DNA of 64,000 nucleotides, taken from Lactococcus sp. dk101 (GTDB lineage Bacteria; Bacillota; Bacilli; Lactobacillales; Streptococcaceae). The notes under the pieces were generated by a model. It was not told the DNA's origin. It made no database searches and saw only the letters and a program-made list of their open reading frames with translations. Made by a program: the position numbers and the translations under genes. Location of the stretch: contig NZ_WITI01000001.1 in NCBI RefSeq assembly GCF_009601055.1, forward strand, positions 307,671 through 371,670, in the 5' to 3' direction. Shown in pieces: positions 17,901 to 27,064 of the stretch. The stretch's first letter is position 1, and every line of letters begins with the position of its first letter.

Positions 17901-18431
17901 ATGAATAAAACACATGCTACACACCGGTTTTCTGTCGCGGAAATTGCAAAAATTGGGCTTGTTGCTGCCATTTACGTGGTATTGACTGTCATGCCCCCGC
18001 TCAATAATTTGGCTTATGGCCCCGTTCAATTCAGATTATCTGAAATTTTGAATTTCTTGCCATTTTATAACAAAAAATACATTTGGGGCGTTACACTCGG
18101 CTGTTTCGTTTCGAATTTATTTAGTTCCAACATTGCTGTCGTCGATATGGTCGTTGGGACGGGACAAACCCTGATTTGTTTGTTGATTGGAGTTTGGCTT
18201 TTCGACCGCTACAAGAAACAATATTTTGGCCCATTTAACCGTGCCTTTGTCTATTTTGCAGTATTTGATGCAATTTTTGGCATGGCAATTATTGCGGCTG
18301 AATTGTTGCTTGTTTACAAGACACCTTTCTTTTATATGTGGGGAACAATCGCTGCAGGCGAATTTCTTGTCTTGCTGATTGGGGCGCTCATTATTGACCA
18401 ACTTGGAAAACGTATTGATTTGACCAAATAA
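17901..18431 (+). CDS. queT: QueT-family ECF transporter S component for a queuosine precursor
   Basis: The 176-residue membrane protein is the substrate-specific S component of an ECF transporter, working with a shared EcfAA'T module not in this window. The family block KIGLVAAIYVVLTVMPPLNNLAYGPVQFRLSEILNFLPFYNKKYIWGVTLG is clear, followed by four to five further hydrophobic helices. Its position directly behind a preQ1-II riboswitch supports import of preQ1 or a related queuosine precursor. It is monocistronic and ends at a terminator. Confidence 0.93.
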   Translation: MNKTHATHRFSVAEIAKIGLVAAIYVVLTVMPPLNNLAYGPVQFRLSEILNFLPFYNKKYIWGVTLGCFVSNLFSSNIAVVDMVVGTGQTLICLLIGVWLFDRYKKQYFGPFNRAFVYFAVFDAIFGMAIIAAELLLVYKTPFFYMWGTIAAGEFLVLLIGALIIDQLGKRIDLTK

Positions 18432-18451
18432 ACAGCCACGGCTGTTTTTTT
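18431..18451 (+). terminator. Intrinsic terminator of queT
   Basis: AACAGC and GCTGTT form a 6-bp stem with a 4-base loop and a T7 run, beginning at the last base of the queT stop codon. Confidence 0.8.
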
Positions 18452-18484
18452 ATTTGTGCTTAAGTCGTTTTTTGAGCTATTTTT

Positions 18485-18493
18485 TGGTATAAT
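18485..18493 (+). promoter_or_regulatory. Extended -10 promoter of rnc-smc
   Basis: TGGTATAAT lies 33 bases upstream of the rnc start. Confidence 0.75.
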
Positions 18494-18526
18494 AAAAGGT
18501 AAACTAAAAAAATGGAGGTTCTAAAC

Positions 18527-19225
18527 ATGAATAAACTTCAAGAGAAGTTAAAAGCAGAATTTGGTATCGTATTTACGGATGAAAAAGTGTTAGAAAAGGC
18601 TTTTACTCACTCTTCTTATACAAATGAAGAACGGCTCCCAAAGGTTGCAAACAATGAGCGTTTGGAGTTTTTGGGAGACGTGGCTTTAAGCCTAGTTATT
18701 TCTGATTATCTTTACCGGACATATCCCGAAAAATTGGAAGGGGAATTGTCTAAAATGCGTTCGAGCATTGTTCGGACAGAGTCGCTGGCTAATTTTTCTC
18801 GCCGTTGTGGGTTTGGTGAATTTTTAAAACTTGGGCATGGTGAAGAAAAAATGGGCGGTCGAAACCGTGAAACAACCCTTGAGAATTTATTTGAAGCCTT
18901 TTTGGGAGCTTTATTTCTTGATCAAGGAATGGAAGAAGTGCGGAATTTCATCTATCGGGTGGTCATTCCTCATATCAAAGCGGACGACTATGTCAAAGTG
19001 ATTGATTATAAAACAGAACTTCAAGAAATTTTACAAGTCAATGGCGAAACAATCATTGCTTACGACATACTTGAAGAAACTGGTCCAGCACATGCGCGTA
19101 AATTTGTGGCTGCAGTCTCTAATAATGGTCAAATTTTAGGAACTGGAGAAGGACGTTCGAAAAAATTCGCTGAACAAAAAGCAGCAGAAAATGCAATAAA
19201 AGGGCAAATGCATGTATCTGAATAA
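18527..19225 (+). CDS. rnc: Ribonuclease III
   Basis: The 232-residue endonuclease cleaves double-stranded RNA in rRNA and mRNA processing. The signature NERLEFLGD is at residues 43-51, with the second catalytic acidic cluster in LENLFEAFLGALFLDQG, and a C-terminal double-stranded RNA-binding domain (about 155-228, DYKTELQEILQ through KKFAEQKAAENAI). An upstream ATG at 18512 overlaps the GGAGG that serves ATG at 18527, so the latter is the start. The stop overlaps smc by 14 bases, as is common for the rnc-smc pair in Lactobacillales. Confidence 0.96.
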   Translation: MNKLQEKLKAEFGIVFTDEKVLEKAFTHSSYTNEERLPKVANNERLEFLGDVALSLVISDYLYRTYPEKLEGELSKMRSSIVRTESLANFSRRCGFGEFLKLGHGEEKMGGRNRETTLENLFEAFLGALFLDQGMEEVRNFIYRVVIPHIKADDYVKVIDYKTELQEILQVNGETIIAYDILEETGPAHARKFVAAVSNNGQILGTGEGRSKKFAEQKAAENAIKGQMHVSE

Positions 19226-22200
19226 AATGGAAATTGTCGGTTTTAAATCATTTGCCGACCGCACAAAAATCGCTTTTGACCAAGGCGTTACAGCGATTGT
19301 AGGACCAAATGGTTCTGGAAAATCAAATATTGTCGAGGCCTTACGTTGGGTGCTTGGCGAACAATCAGCTAAATCATTGCGTGGGGGGAAGATGCCCGAT
19401 GTCATTTTTTCTGGTACCGAAAAACGAAATGCGATGAATTTTGCAGAAGTGATTGCCAGCTTTGATAATCGAGACGGCTATCTTCCCAACCATGACGAAG
19501 ACGAGGAAGTGATTATTTCGCGGCGTTTGTACCGCAATGGTGACTCTGAATTTCGGATCAATGGGAAAAAATGTCGCTTACGCGATATTCATGACTTGTT
19601 TTTAGATACGGGTCTCGGTCGAGATTCACTCTCGATTATTTCACAAGGTCGGATTGAATCGGTCTTTAATTCGAAACCAGAAGAACGACGTGCCATTTTT
19701 GAAGAAGCTGCTGGTGTCTTGAAATACAAGAGCAGAAAGCATGAAACAGAGTCTAAACTTTCCAGTACTCAGGACAATTTAGATCGTCTGGAAGACATTA
19801 TTTTTGAGCTCAATGGTCAATTAGTTCCCTTGCAAGCGCAAAAAGATGTTGCCTTGCGTTTTAAAACGTTAGACGCAACACGTTTTGATTTGGCGCTTGC
19901 CGTTTTGATTGGTCAGTTGAAAAAAGAAAAGGCCAAATTAGAAGCAACGAAAACATCACTACTGACAGCAAATCAAGCCTTGGAGGCTTTGTCAAGTCAA
20001 CAAAAGCAGTATGATGATGAGCTTTTGACCTTGCGCAACAAACGCAATCAAGTCGAATTGGAACAAGAAAAAATTCGTCAGGAAGCCTTGTCTTTAACTG
20101 AATTAAAAGCAGATTTGACACGTAAAATCGAACTTTTTGATGTCCAAAAGAATTCGTCAAAAGAGTCGGCTAAAGAGCGTGAAGCACGTTTGAGCGAGTT
20201 AAATACCAAATTACTTAATTTGTCTGCTCAACAAAAAGAAGCAACAGAGAAGTTGTCAGTACTGACAGCCGAAAAAATGACGCTGGACACAAAGGTATCA
20301 GAGCTGACAAGTCAGGTTGACCGCTTGGCTGAAGCGCCTGAAGTCACTATGGAGCGCTTGCGTGAAGCTTTTGTTGACTTGGTCAATCAAGAAGCTCAAA
20401 AATCAAATGTCCGCACCAAAAATCAAGCTGAGATTGATAATTTACTTGAGAAAATGGCGGCGCGAGATGAGTCAACAAAAGAGAACACGGCGCAACTTTT
20501 GTCCGTCTCCGAATCACTACGCTCGCTTAAGACAACTTATGACACTGTCAAATCAGAAATTGCGGAATTAGTTCAACATTTTGAAAGTCAAACTGCCGCA
20601 ATCAAAAAGCTCCAAGAAGCAGAACGCCTGGCGCAAAATGAAATGTATGACCAGATGAACCAGCTCAACAAAGACAAAGCCCGTTTATCAAGTCTTGAAA
20701 ACATTCGAGACAGTCATAGTAACCTCTATCAAGGGGTACGTGCGGTTATGCAAAATCAAGCACAGTTTTCTGGTATTATTGGCGTTGTCGCTGATTTGCT
20801 GACTTTTGACACAAAGTATACAACGGCCATTGATATAGCGCTTGGTGGTGGCAGTCAAAACATCATCACAGGTGATGAAAATGCAGCTAAAGCGGCCATC
20901 AATTTCTTGCGTGACAGACGGCTTGGACGTGCCACTTTTCTTCCTTTGACGACGATTAAAGGCCGTCAATTTCAGTCCTATGACCGAATTTCATCGCTGC
21001 CTGGTTTTATTGATACAGCCGTTAACTTGGTCAGCTTTGACGAAAAATTACGTCCCGCTATCTCCAGTCTTTTGGGGGCAACGGTAATTGTTGACACAGC
21101 AGAACACGCGACAGCGATTGCCAGAAGCATGAATTATACCGTGCGTATCGTCACACTGGACGGCACACAGATTAATCCTGGCGGTTCTTATTCTGGTGGT
21201 GCGGGAAAACGAAACTCAACCACCTTTACACAGGCCGAAATCGAAAGCCTGCAAAAACTAATCCAAGCAGCAGAAGAAAAATTAAAAGAAGCTGAAAAAG
21301 CAGTTCAAGCAGTTCAATTCAAGAAAGAAAACCTGACACGGACGCTTGAAGACTTGAAAGCTCAAGGCGAAGAAAAACGTTTTGATGAGAAGAGTCTGCT
21401 TTTAAAAATTGAACAATTAGAAGAAAGCAAATCCAATTTGACCGCTTTGTCAGCATTGACAGAGTCAGCTCAAGTTCAAACCAGTCTGAACAACTTACAG
21501 GAAAGTAATGAAAGTCTGTCGGCAGAACTGGAGAAGATTGGCCAAGAAAAACGTGCGATTGAACAACAACTTGAGGATGTCAAATCCAATTCGCAAGCGC
21601 AAAACGAACAAAAGACACAACTTTTGGAAAATCTCAATCAGGCCAAACTTAAAGTGTCGGAACTGACGAGCGAGCTTCGTTTTGTCAGTACTGATGAAAA
21701 TCGTTTGTCAGCCGAGATTAAGCAACTCAACGAGGAAAAATCACGCTTGCTTGACTTGTTGGCCCCTGAACTTGATTTTGACGACGCAACGCGTCAACAA
21801 TTCGCAAGCCAACTCCAAGAAGTAAGCCAAAAGCTTCAAGCCTTGAATGTTAAAAGTGTGAGTCTGAAATTTGAACGCGAAGATTTGGTGGCCCAAATGG
21901 AAGATTTGGAGCAACATAATCACGACTTTATCGAACAAAGTCACACGTTCAATCTACAAAAAACGCGGCTTGAATTACAAATTGAACAAATGGAGCAAGT
22001 CCTGTTCGATAAACAAAACGAATTGAATACAGAATACGAAATGAGTTTTGAAGAAGGAGTCAATAAGGCGCGAGTCCTTGAAGATTTAGAGGCTGCGGAA
22101 CTTGAATTAAAACAAGTCCAACGCCAAATTCGTGCTTTGGGTCCAGTAAATCTAGACGCCATTGCTCAATTTGAAGAAGTCAATGAACGTTATCAATTCT

Positions 22201-22736
22201 TGAATGGTCAAAAACAAGACTTGCAAGAAGCGAAAAATCTACTCTTATCAACGATTGATGACATGAATGAAGAAGTCATCGTTCGCTTTAAAACAACCTT
22301 TGATGCCATTCGTGAAAGTTTTAAAACGACATTCTCACAAATGTTTGTCGGTGGGAAAGCAGATTTGGAATTGACCTCAGATAATTTGCTTGAAGCAGGT
22401 GTCGAAATCAATGTTCAGCCACCTGGAAAGAAATTATCAAGTCTTAATTTGATGTCGGGTGGTGAAAAAGCATTGACTGCCTTGGCTTTGATTTTTGCAA
22501 TTCTGCGCGTGCGCACAGTGCCTTTCGTGGTTCTTGATGAAGTTGAAGCAGCACTAGATGAGGCAAATGTGCAACGTTTTGGTGATTATATGAACCATTT
22601 TGACAACAGCAACCAGTTTATCGTGGTGACGCACCGTCGTGGAACAATGGCGGCCGCCGGTGCCATGTATGGTGTTACAATGGCTGATGCAGGTGTCTCA
22701 AAAATGATGTCTGTAAAACTCTCAGAACAAGCATAA
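19212..22736 (+). CDS. smc: Chromosome partition protein SMC
   Basis: The 1174-residue ATPase is the core of the SMC-ScpAB condensin, which compacts and separates sister chromosomes. It has the N-terminal Walker A loop GPNGSGKSN (about residues 32-40), long Gln/Glu/Lys-rich coiled coils (about 170-500 and 670-1010), the hinge between them (about 505-665, SGIIGVVADLL through GGSYSGGAGKR), the ABC signature LMSGGEKALTALAL and the Walker B FVVLDEVEAALDE. The length is typical. It contains a perfect palindrome copy at 20254 in the first coiled coil and a one-mismatch copy at 21448. Confidence 0.97.
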   Translation: MYLNKMEIVGFKSFADRTKIAFDQGVTAIVGPNGSGKSNIVEALRWVLGEQSAKSLRGGKMPDVIFSGTEKRNAMNFAEVIASFDNRDGYLPNHDEDEEVIISRRLYRNGDSEFRINGKKCRLRDIHDLFLDTGLGRDSLSIISQGRIESVFNSKPEERRAIFEEAAGVLKYKSRKHETESKLSSTQDNLDRLEDIIFELNGQLVPLQAQKDVALRFKTLDATRFDLALAVLIGQLKKEKAKLEATKTSLLTANQALEALSSQQKQYDDELLTLRNKRNQVELEQEKIRQEALSLTELKADLTRKIELFDVQKNSSKESAKEREARLSELNTKLLNLSAQQKEATEKLSVLTAEKMTLDTKVSELTSQVDRLAEAPEVTMERLREAFVDLVNQEAQKSNVRTKNQAEIDNLLEKMAARDESTKENTAQLLSVSESLRSLKTTYDTVKSEIAELVQHFESQTAAIKKLQEAERLAQNEMYDQMNQLNKDKARLSSLENIRDSHSNLYQGVRAVMQNQAQFSGIIGVVADLLTFDTKYTTAIDIALGGGSQNIITGDENAAKAAINFLRDRRLGRATFLPLTTIKGRQFQSYDRISSLPGFIDTAVNLVSFDEKLRPAISSLLGATVIVDTAEHATAIARSMNYTVRIVTLDGTQINPGGSYSGGAGKRNSTTFTQAEIESLQKLIQAAEEKLKEAEKAVQAVQFKKENLTRTLEDLKAQGEEKRFDEKSLLLKIEQLEESKSNLTALSALTESAQVQTSLNNLQESNESLSAELEKIGQEKRAIEQQLEDVKSNSQAQNEQKTQLLENLNQAKLKVSELTSELRFVSTDENRLSAEIKQLNEEKSRLLDLLAPELDFDDATRQQFASQLQEVSQKLQALNVKSVSLKFEREDLVAQMEDLEQHNHDFIEQSHTFNLQKTRLELQIEQMEQVLFDKQNELNTEYEMSFEEGVNKARVLEDLEAAELELKQVQRQIRALGPVNLDAIAQFEEVNERYQFLNGQKQDLQEAKNLLLSTIDDMNEEVIVRFKTTFDAIRESFKTTFSQMFVGGKADLELTSDNLLEAGVEINVQPPGKKLSSLNLMSGGEKALTALALIFAILRVRTVPFVVLDEVEAALDEANVQRFGDYMNHFDNSNQFIVVTHRRGTMAAAGAMYGVTMADAGVSKMMSVKLSEQA
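20254..20267. repeat. Palindrome TGTCAG-TA-CTGACA, in smc
   Basis: Perfect copy; reads Leu-Ser-Val-Leu-Thr within the first coiled coil. Confidence 0.95.
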
Positions 22737-22798
22737 ATTTAAGTTTCACATAAGAAAAGTCTTTATACTTAATAGAGAACCTAATAAGAATACAAGAC

Positions 22799-22832
22799 GG
22801 CATTATTTATTTTTACTGATAATGCCCTTTTT
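22799..22832 (+). terminator. Intrinsic terminator or attenuator before the first ltaS paralog
   Basis: GGCATTAT and ATAATGCC form an 8-bp stem around a 12-base loop followed by CTTTTT. It ends about 30 bases before the next start codon. Confidence 0.7.
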
Positions 22833-22861
22833 AATGACTAAAGTATAGAAAGGCGAAAGAA

Positions 22862-25054
22862 TTGAAAAGACTAATCCATTCAATGAACACTCGTCTCGGA
22901 ATTCTTGGTGTATCCCTCTTTTTTGTCTGGGTTAAGACAGTCCTTGCCTATTTCACCGAATTCCAACAATTACATAGCTCAAATCTAGCCGACTACATTC
23001 TCATGTTTGTCAATCCCATTGGATTTACGGCTTTCTTCTTGAGTTTTACACTATATATCAAAAGAAAACAGCTCTTTTATTTGGCTGTTCTCATCATGGA
23101 TTTGCTCGGCGGCCTGCTGGTTTATGGGAATGTCCTTTATTATAGAGAATTCCAAGATTTCTTATCCATCAATACTATTTCAGGTGGTGCGGGAATGATG
23201 GGTCATGGTTTTGATTATTCTTCAATCCCTGTCCACATGCTTGATTTGATTTATTGGCTTGATATTATCGTTTTTGTTCTTCTTTTTGTTTTCAAAAAGC
23301 TCAAGATGGACGACACTTATCGTGGGGTGCCATACGCTTTCAAATATACTACCTTGTCGCTCATGATTTTTGGCTTGAATTTTTGGGCGGGAGATGCGAC
23401 AGAACACCGTTTGGTTTCGCGACAAGCACAGTACGATGATACCTACGTGGTGCGTTATTTGGGCCTTGGCCCATGGCTTGCGACAAATGGTTGGTACACA
23501 CATGTGGCCAATCAAACCCGTTCTTTAGCTTCCAAATCAGATTTTACAAAAGTAGAAGAATACATTAAAACAGATCGCTATTTGGCACCCAATGCCAAAA
23601 TGTTTGGGATTGCGCAAAATAGAAACTTGATAGAAATTCATCTTGAGTCTTTCCAACAAGATTTGATCAATCTAAAAATTAATGGTCAAGAATTAACGCC
23701 ATTCCTGAATTCACTTTATAATAACAACAAATCCGTTTATTCATTCAGTAATTTCTTTAACCAAGTGGGACAAGGGAAAACTTCTGATGCTGAAACCATG
23801 CTGGAAACTTCAACTTTTGGACTTCCAACGGGGTCATTATTCACTCAGCTTGGGTCGACTCAAACCTTCCAAGCCATGCCTGCTCTCTTGAATCAAGAAG
23901 CTGGTTATTCATCTGCGGTCTTTCATGGTAATGTCGGCTCATTCTATAACCGAACCAATGTGTATCGCAATATGGGCTACCAGAATTTCTTCTCACAATC
24001 TTTCTGGAACGAAAATGATACCAATAAAACAGCCTGGGGCATTAAAGACAAGTACTTATTTGCAGACTCTGTGCCCTATCTTGAACAACTTCAGCAACCA
24101 TTTTATGCCAAATATTTGACTGTAACCAATCATATTCCATACACTGGTCTTGATAAATCAGAAGAAGATCCCAAATTTGTCACTACAAATACGGGTGATT
24201 CGGTTGTTGACAATTATTTTGTAACGGCACATTATCTCGACCAATCTGTCAAAGAATTCTTTGATTATTTGAAAGCGTCAGGACTTTATAAAAAGTCAGT
24301 CATTGTGCTTTATGGTGATCATTATGGTATCTCAGGTACAGACACGGAAGCTTTTGCGACTGCACTTGGGCGCGATCCTAAAACTTGGACAGATTATGAT
24401 AGTTTAATGATGCAACGCGTCCCATTCATGATTGATATTCCAGGGCGTACCGATGGACATATCAGTAATGAATATGCCGGTGAAATTGATGTAATGCCTA
24501 CATTGGAACACCTTTTAGGACTTCAAACTTCAACTAATATTCAATTTGGTCAAGATTTATTTAGTTCAAATCGAGCCAGTTATGTTGCGCTTCGTAATCG
24601 AGGCTTTGTTACACCAACCATTACTAAAACAAGTGGGACGGCAACGACTTATTACGATACCAAAACGGGTGCACCGCTTGTCTTGAATGCACAACAAGAA
24701 CTTGAAGTGACTAAAATTCAAGACAGTGTCAATAAGCTTTTGGATATGTCTGACACACTCAACACAGAAGACTTACTTCGTTTCTATACGCCTGCTGGCT
24801 TTACACCAGTCCGTGCAAGTGATTATTCTTACACGGTCGATCAAACCAAGAAACGTTTGAAAGACGAAGAAGAACAGCTCAATGCGCGCTCTACCTCACT
24901 TTTATCTGCGCATGAAGGCCAAACAACGCTTGGCTTGTTTACAACAAATGACGCCCTTTTGGAAGCACAAATCAAAGCGGCTACTGAAAAAGACACACAA
25001 ATCTTACCCGCAACGTCAACTTCATCATCATCATCAAAAGGAAAGGTAAAATAA
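22862..25054 (+). CDS. LtaS-family polyglycerolphosphate synthase, copy 1
   Basis: The 730-residue membrane enzyme has five N-terminal membrane helices (to about residue 170) and an extracellular alkaline-phosphatase-superfamily domain that transfers glycerol phosphate from phosphatidylglycerol in lipoteichoic acid synthesis. Visible active-site features are IEIHLESFQQ (metal-binding Glu), QGKTSDAE with the candidate catalytic Thr at residue 307, and VLYGDHYGIS (metal-binding Asp-His). It begins with TTG at 22862 behind AAAGGCG. After the enzymatic domain there is a roughly 130-residue tail ending in a Ser-rich stretch. It is the paralog of the gene at 29321. The symbol ltaS could fit either copy. 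Confidence 0.9.
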   Translation: MKRLIHSMNTRLGILGVSLFFVWVKTVLAYFTEFQQLHSSNLADYILMFVNPIGFTAFFLSFTLYIKRKQLFYLAVLIMDLLGGLLVYGNVLYYREFQDFLSINTISGGAGMMGHGFDYSSIPVHMLDLIYWLDIIVFVLLFVFKKLKMDDTYRGVPYAFKYTTLSLMIFGLNFWAGDATEHRLVSRQAQYDDTYVVRYLGLGPWLATNGWYTHVANQTRSLASKSDFTKVEEYIKTDRYLAPNAKMFGIAQNRNLIEIHLESFQQDLINLKINGQELTPFLNSLYNNNKSVYSFSNFFNQVGQGKTSDAETMLETSTFGLPTGSLFTQLGSTQTFQAMPALLNQEAGYSSAVFHGNVGSFYNRTNVYRNMGYQNFFSQSFWNENDTNKTAWGIKDKYLFADSVPYLEQLQQPFYAKYLTVTNHIPYTGLDKSEEDPKFVTTNTGDSVVDNYFVTAHYLDQSVKEFFDYLKASGLYKKSVIVLYGDHYGISGTDTEAFATALGRDPKTWTDYDSLMMQRVPFMIDIPGRTDGHISNEYAGEIDVMPTLEHLLGLQTSTNIQFGQDLFSSNRASYVALRNRGFVTPTITKTSGTATTYYDTKTGAPLVLNAQQELEVTKIQDSVNKLLDMSDTLNTEDLLRFYTPAGFTPVRASDYSYTVDQTKKRLKDEEEQLNARSTSLLSAHEGQTTLGLFTTNDALLEAQIKAATEKDTQILPATSTSSSSSKGKVK

Positions 25055-25459
25055 ATGCAAGCAGGATACTTTCAGCCCCTAAATGCGCCTTATCGAATGG
25101 CTTGGATGTGGTGGGTTATTTTACTCTCCTTTCAACAGATTTTGTTTTTTGAGAACAATCTCCAAATGACATGGTTGACTGCCATTTTACTGGCTTTAGT
25201 TGTTCTTAGTTTTTACTTTTTAATCCGTCAACGCCGCTTTTTCATTGTCGGCACGGTGGTGCATTTTACCAAGGACTTTCGTCTTGTGACAGAGCAGATT
25301 GACTTACGTTATGTCAATTCTGTCAAAGTTAACAAATGGACGGTTCAATTTATTTATATCGGAAAAGAATACCGATTCTTCATTTATGGAAAATCAAATC
25401 AGCTGATTCGGGCACTGTTTGCGGAAAAATTAGCAACGGAATCTAAAGGGTCACACTGA
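25055..25459 (+). CDS. EbsA-like membrane protein, copy 1
   Basis: The 134-residue protein begins MQAGYFQPLNAPYRMAWMWWVILLSFQQ, has two membrane helices (about 16-34 and 40-58) and a C-terminal cytoplasmic beta-rich part resembling a PH-like fold (FIVGTVVHFTKDFRLVTEQIDLRYVNSVKVNKW). This organisation matches EbsA-type proteins of lactococci and enterococci. It starts directly after the ltaS stop codon and is the paralog of the gene at 31443, which also follows an ltaS copy. A helper or regulator role for LtaS is inferred from this repeated pairing only. Confidence 0.7.
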   Translation: MQAGYFQPLNAPYRMAWMWWVILLSFQQILFFENNLQMTWLTAILLALVVLSFYFLIRQRRFFIVGTVVHFTKDFRLVTEQIDLRYVNSVKVNKWTVQFIYIGKEYRFFIYGKSNQLIRALFAEKLATESKGSH

Positions 25460-25480
25460 ACTACTATTTAAGGATTTATC

Positions 25481-27064
25481 GTGGAAAATATTAGGAAGTT
25501 TTATTCTTTTCTCAATGTCGAAAAGAAAACAAAAAAAATTGCGCTACTTATTTTTGGATTAGCCAATCTCATTGCGCTCTTATTTACAAGACAATGGCAT
25601 CTGACGACACTCATTGCCTTTATCTTGGGAAATATCACGCTGCTGGTTTCAATGGTCTATTTGCTCTTTGTGTACCAAACAAGTCAGCATATTGACCAAG
25701 TCCCAGAAGAAAAAACGCACCGCTTTTACAGAACTTCAAGCATTATTCTCACCCTTGCAATGCTTTTTGTACCATTCTTCTTTATGGTTAAAGTTCCATT
25801 TTCAGTTCATAACTGGGACTTCTTTGTCCTATTTGAAAACACCAGCTTTTTAAAAGGTCAAACTTTTGACCATTTACCTGCTACAGAAAATCAACTTTTG
25901 TATTTTCTAAGATACCCAAATAATCAATTTTTTGCCATTTTACAAAACACCTTGTTTGCAAAAACAACGTCTGTGCTGGCAAAAATTATTTGGATGACAG
26001 GTTTATCGTCAGTACTGACAACAATTTCCGTTATGGCAGGCTCTTTGACCATGAAGAAATTGGCTTCAGAAAAATTAGCTTTACTTTATAATCTGGCTGC
26101 TTTTGCCTTCATGCCATTTTATATGTACGGCGCACAGTTTTATACGGATACGGCCTCAATCCCCTTTACGATTTGTGGGTTGTTATTCTTGGTTTACGGC
26201 TTGCAGGCTAAAACCATAAAAAAAGAAATTTTATGGTATGTTCTTGCTTGTTTAATTATGTTTTTTGGCTATAATATCAAACCAACAGTTACGTTTCCGC
26301 TCATTGCGCTTTTTGGCTTCTTTGTTTTAAATAAGAAGTGGAAAAAAATTGCCCTCTTGTTGCCGATTGCTTTGTTGACATTTTATGGGACACATCAATA
26401 TGTCAAATCTGTGGTCTCAAGTGATCCAGCTTTTACACAAGCAGCCAACAATCGTTATAATTTACCTTTGATGCACTGGGTAACCATGTCTTTTGCACCT
26501 GGAAATTATTCAGGTGGATTTGACCCGGCTGTTCTAGCTTATTCAGAACAATTTCCGTCAAAAGCAGAGAAGCAGGCAGCAGACATTCGTTTGTTCCAAG
26601 AAAATCTGAAAAAACAAGGCTTTTTTGGGATTATTTTCCAACTGGGGCGAAAAATTTCATACACTTGGCTCAATGGCGATTTGCGTGATTACTTTTATAC
26701 TTATCAGCACATGAACCCCATCCTCTATCACTATTTTGACTGGATGAATGATCGAAGTATCGGTAGCCATGCAGGAAATATCCTCAACCGTTGGGGGCAA
26801 TCTTTACTTTGGTTCCCTCTTGTCTTTTTCATGTGGTATGAAATTTATCTTTCGCTATTTAAAAATTGGAAAACCTATTGGTTCATTTTGGCTCTTTCGA
26901 TGGTTGGCTTAACAGGATTTTTATTGATTTGGGAGGCTAACTCACGCTATCTTTATAATTTTGCTCCAATCATGATTATTCTGGCGGTCAAAGGCTTGAT
27001 GGATTATAGCAACATGAGACGTCAAAAGAAGGGGATAGGGTTAAAAAATGAAGTTATTAAATAA
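25481..27064 (+). CDS. GT-C type polytopic membrane glycosyltransferase-like protein
   Basis: The 527-residue protein has about eleven or twelve hydrophobic helices. The first extracytoplasmic loop contains VHNWDFFVLFENTSFL and the second part LLYFLRYPNNQFFAILQN, in the position where GT-C (PMT/ArnT-like) enzymes have their acidic loop. Such enzymes transfer a sugar from a polyprenyl phosphate outside the membrane. Its location between two LtaS copies suggests glycosylation of lipoteichoic acid or another surface polymer (inference). It starts with GTG at 25481 behind AAGGA. The end overlaps the next gene by 17 bases. A near-palindrome lies at 26007. Confidence 0.72.
   Translation: MENIRKFYSFLNVEKKTKKIALLIFGLANLIALLFTRQWHLTTLIAFILGNITLLVSMVYLLFVYQTSQHIDQVPEEKTHRFYRTSSIILTLAMLFVPFFFMVKVPFSVHNWDFFVLFENTSFLKGQTFDHLPATENQLLYFLRYPNNQFFAILQNTLFAKTTSVLAKIIWMTGLSSVLTTISVMAGSLTMKKLASEKLALLYNLAAFAFMPFYMYGAQFYTDTASIPFTICGLLFLVYGLQAKTIKKEILWYVLACLIMFFGYNIKPTVTFPLIALFGFFVLNKKWKKIALLLPIALLTFYGTHQYVKSVVSSDPAFTQAANNRYNLPLMHWVTMSFAPGNYSGGFDPAVLAYSEQFPSKAEKQAADIRLFQENLKKQGFFGIIFQLGRKISYTWLNGDLRDYFYTYQHMNPILYHYFDWMNDRSIGSHAGNILNRWGQSLLWFPLVFFMWYEIYLSLFKNWKTYWFILALSMVGLTGFLLIWEANSRYLYNFAPIMIILAVKGLMDYSNMRRQKKGIGLKNEVIK

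Noticed and set aside
20688..20969. Antisense frames within smc, gyrB and other long genes
   Set aside because: They are by-products of strong codon bias on the coding strand and have no ribosome sites or family resemblance.
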